A stretch of 64,000 bases of DNA. It comes from Cocos nucifera (taxonomy: Eukaryota; Streptophyta; Magnoliopsida; Arecales; Arecaceae). Positions 56,161 to 64,000 of this stretch are shown piece by piece. The stretch spans positions 62,001 to 126,000 of the forward strand of contig QRFJ01002304.1 of the NCBI GenBank assembly GCA_006176705.1. Reading direction: 5' to 3'. The notes below the pieces were generated by a model. That model worked only from the letters and a program-made list of their open reading frames with translations, had not been told where the DNA came from and did no database searches. A program made the translations under genes and the position numbers. The stretch's first letter is position 1, and each line of letters begins with the position of its first letter.

Positions 56161-57150
56161 AGAATTGGTAAGAGGCAATGAAGTCAAAGATTGACTTGAT
56201 GCACTCGAACTAAATCTAGATCTTGGTAGATCCACCTAAAGGTATAGTACCTATTGGGTATAAATGGATTTTCAAGAGAAAGATATATGTAAATAGGAAT
56301 GTAGAGATATTTAAAGCTAGGCTAGTGGCGAAAGGGTATCAGGTTACCTTCTTGTTAGTGCCCATCCATCCGCACATTACTTGCTATTGTAGCATATTTC
56401 AATTATGAAATATGGTAGATGGATATGATAATAGAATTCATAATTAGATATCTTAAGGAAGATATTTATATGAAACAGTCGTTTATTTTCACATCTAGTA
56501 ATGGTGATCACAAAAATCTGCAAGCTGCAAAGATTCATTTATGGACTTAAGCAAGCATCTCGGAGTTAGAATGCTTAATGTAATCAAATTATTTGGTTTC
56601 ATCAAGAATGAGGAGAAATCAAGAATGTTCAAGAAGATCAGTGGAAGCATTATTGTCTTTCTCATATTGTACATGGATGACATCCTCCTGATTGAAAATG
56701 ATATTTTCATACTGACATAGGTCAAAGTATGGTTATCTAAGAAATTTTCTATGACAGACCTAGGTAAGGCATCCTTCATTTTTGTTTTTAAGGTCTATAG
56801 AGATAGACTGAAGAGGATGCAGGGTCTTTCACATAGAGGAAGTGCTGAAGAGGTTCAGCATGGTGAACTCTAGGTTCAGGGGTATGTAGACTCAGACTTT
56901 ATATCTGACATAGATGATTGAAAGTCAATATTTGAAAGTTTATTCCTATGCACTAGTGGTACTATAAGTTGGAAGAATTTCAAGAAGATGGTTCCACCTC
57001 ATCCGTAATTACCCCGAGAAGAAATACATCGAAGTTAAGAGAGTCGATTCTGCAGACCATATGGTTGACCCAATGATGAAGCCTTTAGGCCCGCAGAAGA
57101 TCCAAGCCTACCTTAAGAAGATGGAACTTAGATTTGTAGCAATTGACTTT
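56161..57150 (+). pseudogene. Copia-2 reverse transcriptase and RNase H, decayed
   Basis: VDPPKGIVPIGYKWIFKRKI starts at about 56223 and is the RVT_2 opening, followed by ARLVAKGYQ. The catalytic box is intact as LYMDDILL at 56667-56690 (YMDD at 56670-56681). The RNase H part is reduced: GYVDSDFISDID (56880-56920) and a shortened GTISWKNFKK segment, with apparent internal deletions compared with Copia-1. Many stops. Confidence 0.8.
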
Positions 57151-57166
57151 AGGCCAAGTGAGAGTT
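57151..57166 (+). other. Polypurine tract of Copia-2
   Basis: AGGCCAAGTGAGAGTT directly before TGTTAG. Confidence 0.65.
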
Positions 57167-59446
57167 TGTTAGATATGTGTCCTAAAAGCCAGATTGACTG
57201 ACACTTGTTAAATACTTTCTAGAAGCATTTTCATAATTTAGATTTAAAATTAATTAAAAGATTATTTATTCTATCACATTGTGTATAAAGTATCTGTGAT
57301 ACATCCATTGAGTTAATAGATATGATAACATATATTCTCAAGAATTGAGAATTTAAGATATATGTTATCATAATTAACTCATAAATTGCTTTCGATCGTA
57401 GGATCATCATAAGGATAGTGATTGATTCAAAAGATCGATATACAATCACTTTCTTAAGATAGATGAGTCTTGAATCTATGGTGTAGAGACATCGAAGTGA
57501 GAGTATAGATACTCATTAGAAAATGAGGGTACAAAGTATGACCATCTCGAGTAGTCATAAGGAAGCCTACCTTCTCGTCGATAACTAGCTCGATGCTGCA
57601 GCGTCTGTCTAGTTCTTTGATCTGAGGTGCATCGATAATTTATCTTGAGGGTGTTATAGTTTGACTATACCATAACTCGATCTCCTAGCCATTCAAAATT
57701 CTGAGGATATGTTGGCTATAGCATGTTCATTGTAGGAATTGGATCACATCAAGATGGGATCTATCAACCTCAATAGAGAAGGAGTAGTCCTATGATGAAC
57801 ATAAGATCGAGTCCTAAAATTCATGGCCATGGTAGTGTGAAAAATAGAAAGAAGTTTCTATTAGTATTTCACATCAGACTCGAATTGAATGATTCATTCA
57901 TATGATGGGTGTTGGGTTTGACGAGTTTACCTTAACCCTAATCCCATCAGGACTCATGATAGAAGAACTCAATCACATAGGTAGTTGCACCAAAAGGTTT
58001 GCTATTCGATTTTGATGGATTGTCACCATATACTGCTAGGCATCACTGATGGATTTTGAGATTAATTAGAATTATCTTGATGATCGACGATTTTAATTGG
58101 ATGAATCGGAATAGTTTTGGTCATTCGAAAGATATTTCGATGATGTAGATCATGACATGTCCTATTACCATACAGAATTGAACCTAATTGAATCACACAA
58201 ATAAGGGTTTGGGTCTGGATGTCATCAATTGAGCTAACCCAATTTGATTGATTTGGATTAGATCCAATTAGGTTCAAGAAAATTGTGCTAACACACGATT
58301 GAACCTAATATTCTCCTCTTGTCATCTTTTTAGTTCATCTCAAGTGAGCCAAATTGGATTTGGTTTATCCAAGAGCCTTGTATGACTCTATCCTAGTTTG
58401 AGTGGAACTTATCCAGATTAAAAAAGTCTTATTCTAACCTAATCTAGACTTATCCTAATTCATCGGATAGAAATAGGACAAGACCTACTAATTTCTGGAA
58501 CTATTTGGACAAGGCTTATCTAAAAACTCTATAGAAATTTATCTTGATCTTACTGAACCTTATCCTGACCTGATCAAGACTTGTCCTAAATCTCATAAGA
58601 TGAGAAGAAGACAGGGATTGTCTTTGCCAGATTAGGGCTTGTCCTAAAATCATGAGATAAAATTTGGATAAGCCTCTCCCAAAAATTCTAAATGGATTTT
58701 TCTTGATCTGACTGGATCGAGTCCTGGTTTGATCAAGACTTATTCTAACTTGATTAAGACTTGACATAAATCCATTGGATGGGACTTAAAAAGATTTTAT
58801 CTTAATCTTAGAAGATGGAAATAGGACAAGGATCAAATGTTGACCCAGTATGCACGAAAGAAGAGATATGGTGAGTGCCCCTTAGAATTTATCTGAGGGC
58901 TCATGTTCATATGGAATTTACATGGAGTTTGTGAGTGCATGCCCCTTTATGGCATGAGCATCTAATGGATAAGAGAAAGTGCCCATTCAAATCAGTTTTG
59001 ACTGGTCAAAGTATTTGAATTTGATTCAAATATCTAGGGAGATAAGAGTTTGTGCCATCTACTCACCTTATCCTTTATTCCATGCCATATTTCTAAGTTT
59101 TGTGTGGTAAAATACAAAAAAAATATGGTGTGGGGCATGGAGATCATGGAAGAGTCCTTCTGCATATTAAATTTTGACCTATTCAAAGTTATATGCGAAG
59201 AAAATCTTGACTAGGTTTATAAATAGGGTCCTACGCAAGCTGTTGTGAATTACAATTTCTCTACGACGAAATCCTACCAAAATATTCATTTCTACACCTT
59301 TCTCATTTGATCCTCTCCCTCTTCTCCATGCCCAAGAGTTGGGCAAAACCTGCAAGCAAAGATCAAGTCCCGTTGGTGCGAAGATTAGCGAGAGATGACG
59401 ATGTTTGTGAGATGAATGCATAGCCTTCGGAGTTCGTTTTGAAGGC
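57167..59446 (+). repeat. Copia-2 3' LTR, interrupted
   Basis: It aligns with 41617 to about 43866 and stops at GAAGGC, where the Gypsy element is inserted. The corresponding 5' LTR sequence continues with TCTACGAGAAGACATC, which is absent here. Confidence 0.9.
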
Positions 59447-61021
59447 TGATAGGAATGCGATGTTGTCGTTAAGACACCGTGTTTATCAATTTAATCCAAC
59501 TTCTAAAAATAATTAAAAACACGTAGATAGTAGTGAGTTAGATCGAATCCACAGGAAAGGTAGTATTTTTAGATTTAAAATCTTTAATTTTTTTTTAAAA
59601 AAATTAAAAATAGATTTTGAAGTCGGAAATTAAAATTATGAAGTGAAAATTAAATTATGAAGAAAAGTAAACTTGGTACTAAGATCTACTAGTTAGATCT
59701 TAACATGTACTTACAAAAAAATAAAAAATAATAATTAAAATATAGAAATTAGATTGTAATAAAAATAAAGAGTATAAGATTAAAAAATATAAAAATAAAT
59801 ATTATATTAATTAAAATTTTATAATTTAAATATATAAAAAGAAGAAATTAAAATAAGCTGATCTCTAATCTTGGATCGACATTGGCAGAAAGATGGTGTA
59901 GAAGCTCAGCTTTTCTTCTCGACATTTGTTGCTTTGAAGCAGCTTCTAACGCATAGCCTGACTTCGCCCTGTACCCAAGCTTTACCTTGATCGAAGATGT
60001 TGATTTCTGGAGGCCTGGGGTCTTTTTTATAGAGCTAGGAGGGCTGGAGAGCTTGCTTTTGGGTAATGTGGGACTAAGGGGCTCTTTGATTGTCAAAATA
60101 TAAAGAAATCCAAATAAAAATTGGATTAAGTTCTAGATGAATTCTACTACTCTGAATGAAATTTGGCCATAAATAGGAATCCAATGGTCCAAAAATCATC
60201 AAAATTGGATGTGTATCAGCCCAGATCAAGTCGGATTAAATTCTGGCCGTTCGATTACGCATTGATGGAGGAAATTTGGCCGCAAATCATGCGTCAGAAG
60301 TTCTGATCACCGTCGAGAGCATTTTGGACCGTTGGATCTTCATCACTTGATTTTCTAGCCATCGGATCATGCCAGATCGCTGATAGAATTTGAATCAAAC
60401 CCGGAAATAACCACCACCGTCCGATCATAATTGCAATCAACCGCAGCCATCCGATCGCATAATTACTGTTCCTATGGATCGTGTGGACCGGCTGCACCAC
60501 ACACCATAGCCAATCAGCGCCTCTATTGTCGAGTGAAAAGATCAAATTGCCCTGTGAGCCATGATAAATTTCTATGGACCCTTTAAGGGTCTTGGTCCAC
60601 CACGTGTCGTGCTGTGATTCGTCGATTTCTATTGAACTAGCATTCCATGTCTGGATCATCGACTGACTGATGGCTTCAATGGCTGAGTCAACTTTGATGA
60701 CTTAGCTTGGCTTGCGGAGCCGACTGAGCCATTTTCTTTTTTATTTAAATTTTATTTATTTTATTTTTTTAGAAATTCATATCTTCTTCGTTTTAGCTTT
60801 GTTTTATGTGAAACTTATTTCATTATGACCAAAAAAATAAACTCTTTCTATTGATAATAAAATTTTATTTTTTAATTTTTATTATTTTATAATTAATTTT
60901 TTAATTAATAAAAATATGAATTTCTTAAAAATTATATATAAATTAATCATTAATTCTTAAAAATTAATATAAATTAATTAATAAATTAATACTTTTATTG
61001 GTAAATTTATGATGCTTATCA
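59447..61021 (-). repeat. 3' LTR of the Tat/Athila-like element
   Basis: On the minus strand it starts TGATAAGCATCATAAATTTA (61021) and ends CTATCA (59447). The TGATA...TATCA ends and the adjacent purine tract define it. The 5' partner is outside the window, so the borders rest on motif and on the break in the Copia-2 LTR. Confidence 0.78.
60022..60031 (-). promoter_or_regulatory. TATA-like box in the Tat/Athila-like LTR
   Basis: The minus strand reads CTCTATAAAAAAGACC. Confidence 0.5.
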
Positions 61022-61033
61022 CACCCCCCAACT
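61022..61033 (-). other. Polypurine tract of the Tat/Athila-like element
   Basis: The minus strand reads GAGTTGGGGGGTG immediately before the LTR start TGATAAGC. Confidence 0.82.
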
Positions 61034-62199
61034 CAAGCTTTGCTCATCTTCGAGTAAAGAAAGAATTTAGTTTTAAATATCTTTTTAACTTTAGAGTTTC
61101 GAATTTTACCTAAGCAGTTTTCAAAATAGCCATTGATATTTAGTAGAGCTTAAGTGAGATATATCATTAGAGTATTAATACTTATCAATAGAAAAATTAA
61201 GTAAAGAGCATGAAATTTTTTTAAACTTTTTCTAAATTATCCCACCTTTATCTCTGATTTGTCTAAACTTTCATATAGACAAGTGTATTATTACTTCCAT
61301 CCTTCATTTATTGATTTTTATTTTCACATTGTCCACTTTTTGATACAAATATCATTGCTTACTTAGACAACAGGATTTGGTTACTTAGTGGAAAATCAAT
61401 ATTTTTTTTAATTTTATTTTTAATGTTGTACCACTATTGAGTGTCTTAATCCCTTAAGCTTTCTATTTGATCCATGTAACGAGTCTTGGGCCAATGACTT
61501 CCAAACCAATTGGCTTTAGGGCACTAGGTATAGAATACCCCTCGGACTTACTAGCTCGAATCAAATAGGCTACGAGTTAAGACTAGCATTACAACGAGCT
61601 TCTTTGTCCTTCCCATCTTTTGATGCGAAACTCAATGCTTGTTTAGGCAAAGAGATCCGATTACTTAGTGAGAAGTACTTGAAAACTATTTTATTAAAAT
61701 AAATTTGTTATATGAAGAAACGTATAGTTATCCTACACAAGCCTATAAAAAATAGATTTTTCTTTGATGCTAGTAGAAATAATTAAAAATACTTCAAAAA
61801 AAAACTTTTTATGTTCTAGACTTAACTCTTTATTGAATTTTCTTAATACTTGATTCCTCAATATCTTACAGATTCTTTGATCTATGTATCAATTTTCTTT
61901 TAAAAATGCTTAGTTTAATTCAATTTTTAAGCATAATCAGGTGTCTAAATACTAAATACTAACTTTTTTGAGGACTTAATATTTTAAAATTTTTATTCTT
62001 CCTCCAACTTAATCGATATTATCCTCAATAGAGAAGAAAAAAATAAAAGATGTAATAAAGAACATGAAAAAATACATCTGACTATATTTTTGGTCCAGCA
62101 CATGCCTTTGAAAATTTGGGCTCTCCCTCCAACTTATTCAAATTATCCTAAAAAAAATAAACTAAAAAGATAAATTAGATAAAAACTAAATATTGGATT
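61034..62199 (-). other. Non-coding region between gag and 3' LTR
   Basis: AT-rich, no polymerase motif in any frame. It includes two related segments near 61370-61400 and 61640-61680 (GGATT or ATCCGATTACTTAGTG with GAAAA), a weak internal duplication. Confidence 0.55.
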
Positions 62200-64000
62200 G
62201 TCTCCCAACAAGCATTAAGTTTACCATCTTCAGTCGGACACAATGCAGCTTACTATCCTATGTCAAATATTGGATTGATAAATTTCAATGGTTTTAAATT
62301 GTCAATCTCAGAAAGTTGATTTATAATCCCATTATTGATATAATCATTGTTAATTTTAGGGATATAATTTATAATCCCATTCTCAGACCCATGTTTATTA
62401 AGAATTTCTCCTATTTATTTTTCTAAAATACTCATGAATGGAGTTTTTGTATTAGAACTTAAGTTTGATTCAATGGGTGCTGGAATGATGACTAAAGACG
62501 GCTTTAATTCTAGAGGTAAATTAATGTGATCTTGCTTAAACAACTTCATTGATATTTCATTACATGCCTCTTGATTTTTATAAGAAGAACCTGCTTCTAG
62601 GGTTGAAGGGAATAGGACATTAGGTTTATAAGTCCCAGATGAATCATCTATTCTCTTTCTCCCAATTTCTATCTCATTTAAATTGGAACCAGCATCAGTA
62701 CTAGTTCTTGGCTCGGGTTCTTCTATGTGGTTGGTCTCAGTACTAATCTATTTCTCTAAATTTTTATTTTGACTAGCATTAGTACTAGCCTCTCTCACCT
62801 AATCTTAGTATGGGTCCATAAGAATCCTATAGCTTTTAAGTTCAGGAGTTATTTTGGCATTCTCAAATTGAAGATTCTTAGATGAAACCTTAGATTGATA
62901 ATTTAATCCAGGTGATTGGTGGACATTAGATGGGTTGTTTGAAATTGGTAGGCTTGGTAGTTGATCTAATTCTCTCCTCATGTTAGATTCAACTAATTGA
63001 CCTATTTGGGCTTGTAGCTTGGCGATAGATTACTGTTGAATCAAAATCAATTATTGAAGTTGGTTAAATCTATCATCGGCTAGATTGGTCTGTTGAGGAG
63101 GTGGATATGAGGGATGATTGTAATATAATGGCTGGGTAAACTGACTAGGCTGACCATTATTATAGGCATAATTTTGATATTGGGATCTATTTTGATAATT
63201 TTGCATAGGTGAAATTTGGGACTAAGCCTGAGTCTGTTGAGATGTCCAAGAAAAATTATGGTGGTTGTTCCAATTTGGATTATATGAGTTTAAAAATGGA
63301 TCATTAACCGACTTGGAGTAACCTTTAGCAACTTGGACTTATTCTTGGATAAAAGATGAAAACTGTGCAGTCATAGGACATTCACTCATCTGATGGGTTA
63401 TGCTAGCATAGATTGAACAAATCTTCTAATAATTAGAAGATGATGTGAATTGTGCAGGAGATTGTTGACCTAAGTTAAGACTTGATCTAATTTCTGAGTA
63501 AGAAAGTCTATTTTATTTATCAAATTTAAATTAGTCTTATGACTAGATTCTAGATGTTTAAATTCATGGATCCCTGCCCAGGTTTGGTAGAAAGGCAACG
63601 AAGCATGGTTAATTGAGTTTTCACTCAGGATTTCAAATAAGATATAGGCTTCATCCTCACTCTTGTTCATGAATGCACCTCCACAGGATGCATCTACTAT
63701 CTGTCTATATTGGTCTCCTAAACCCTCATAGAAAGCTTGAACTATTTGCCACTTAGATAGACCATGGTGTGGGTATTTTCTAAGAAGTTTCTTAGGTCTC
63801 TCCCATGACTCGTGAATCTGTTCCCCTGGAAGCTGAGCAAATCCAGTGATAGCTTGCCTCATAGTATTGGTTCGGCCTATGGGGTAAATTTTTTTAAGAA
63901 ATTCACTTTGCAAGTCAGCCCAAGTTTTAATTGGTCTCCCTATTATCCCAAGCCAGTACTTGGCTTTGTCTTTTAATGATAAGGAAAATAAAATTAGTCT
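62200..64000 (-). pseudogene. Gag of the Tat/Athila-like element, partial
   Basis: The minus strand is open from the window edge to 63470. It reads KAKYWLGIIGRPIKTWADLQ, SEFLKKIYPIGRTNTMRQAI, QIHESWERPKKLLRKYPHHG and QIVDASCGGAFMNKSEDEAY, the classic Tat/Athila retrotransposon-gag domain. Beyond a few stops the frame continues to about 62200 with a Gln/Asn/Pro-rich region (NYQNRSQYQNYAYNNGQPSQ) and a Glu-rich tail. The knuckle reads CSIY....H....C (63419-63378), with the second Cys now Tyr. The N-terminus lies outside the window. Confidence 0.88.

Larger units (their letters stand above)
41617..64000 (+). mobile_element. Copia-2, decayed Ty1/copia element carrying two nested elements
   Basis: Its 5' LTR (41617-44218), primer site, leader, gag, integrase, reverse transcriptase and 3' LTR (57167 onward) are in copia order. 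It landed in the minus-strand SIRE-like region (flank AAGAA at 41612-41616). TR-GAG2 sits in its leader (45941-53828), and a Gypsy element on the minus strand interrupts the 3' LTR at 59447. The last ~350 bases of the 3' LTR are therefore outside the window. Confidence 0.88.
59447..64000 (-). mobile_element. Tat/Athila-like Gypsy element, gag-only so far, off the right edge
   Basis: On the minus strand there is gag (64000 down to about 62200), a non-coding stretch of about 1.1 kb, a purine tract and a 3' LTR (61021-59447). No protease, reverse transcriptase or integrase lies between gag and the 3' LTR, so it too is a non-autonomous, gag-bearing form. Flank AAGGC (59442-59446) is the expected target-site copy; the partner is outside the window. 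Confidence 0.82.

Noticed and set aside
59447..61021. Internal region of Copia-2 continuing past 59446
   Set aside because: The sequence departs from the 5' LTR exactly at GAAGGC and begins with a TATCA-type LTR end, so it is an insertion.

Overview
This window is nuclear DNA of a large-genome flowering plant, almost entirely made of decayed and nested LTR retrotransposons. The retroelement types (Copia lineages primed by initiator tRNA-Met, a SIRE-like Copia, Ty3/Gypsy elements with Tat- or Athila-type gag) and the AT-rich filler fit a monocot. My guess is a palm, but nothing here proves it. No intact protein-coding gene was found. The only recognisable host-gene material is a broken PPR-protein reading frame near 30-34 kb and one unidentified exon-like segment near 26.3 kb.

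Layout. 1-9126: Copia-1 (+), cut by the window edge in its 5' LTR, with a probable leader intron, decayed gag/pol and a roughly 3 kb 3' LTR. 9127-14913: tandem repeats, a scrap of Gypsy gag, AT-rich sequence, a purine-rich stretch, a decayed unidentified reading frame on the minus strand, and an LTR-like piece. 14914-22695: TR-GAG1 (-), a gag-only Gypsy-type element with a truncated 5' LTR. 22696-25219: an LTR scrap, a long foldback element, a CACTA-like non-autonomous DNA transposon, and an LTR with its primer site on the minus strand. 25220-30050: mostly low-copy-looking DNA holding the exon-like segment, an LTR fragment between direct duplicates, and an RNase H-like scrap. 30051-33873: a PPR frame split by Copia-3, a gag/protease element without integrase or reverse transcriptase. 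33856-41616: two SIRE-like LTRs on the minus strand, an internal region with a plant-transposon-protein remnant, and a tandem repeat. 41617-64000: Copia-2 (+), carrying TR-GAG2 (+) in its leader and a Tat/Athila-like gag-only element (-) in its 3' LTR. The last element runs off the right edge.

Common themes. Four of the six elements examined internally keep a gag-type frame; three of these (two TR-GAG copies and the Tat-like element) go from gag to the 3' LTR with no visible polymerase, and Copia-3 stops after protease. Such elements would depend on enzymes from other elements. TR-GAG replaces pol with an array of 69-bp units carrying short palindromes, and its LTRs are largely arrays of a 45-bp (15-codon) unit. 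Base changes between LTR pairs are mostly transitions, and every zinc knuckle I could read has lost a metal ligand through one transition, which fits cytosine-methylation decay.

All calls are from reading the sequence. No database search was run, so lineage names are judgements from motifs and layout.
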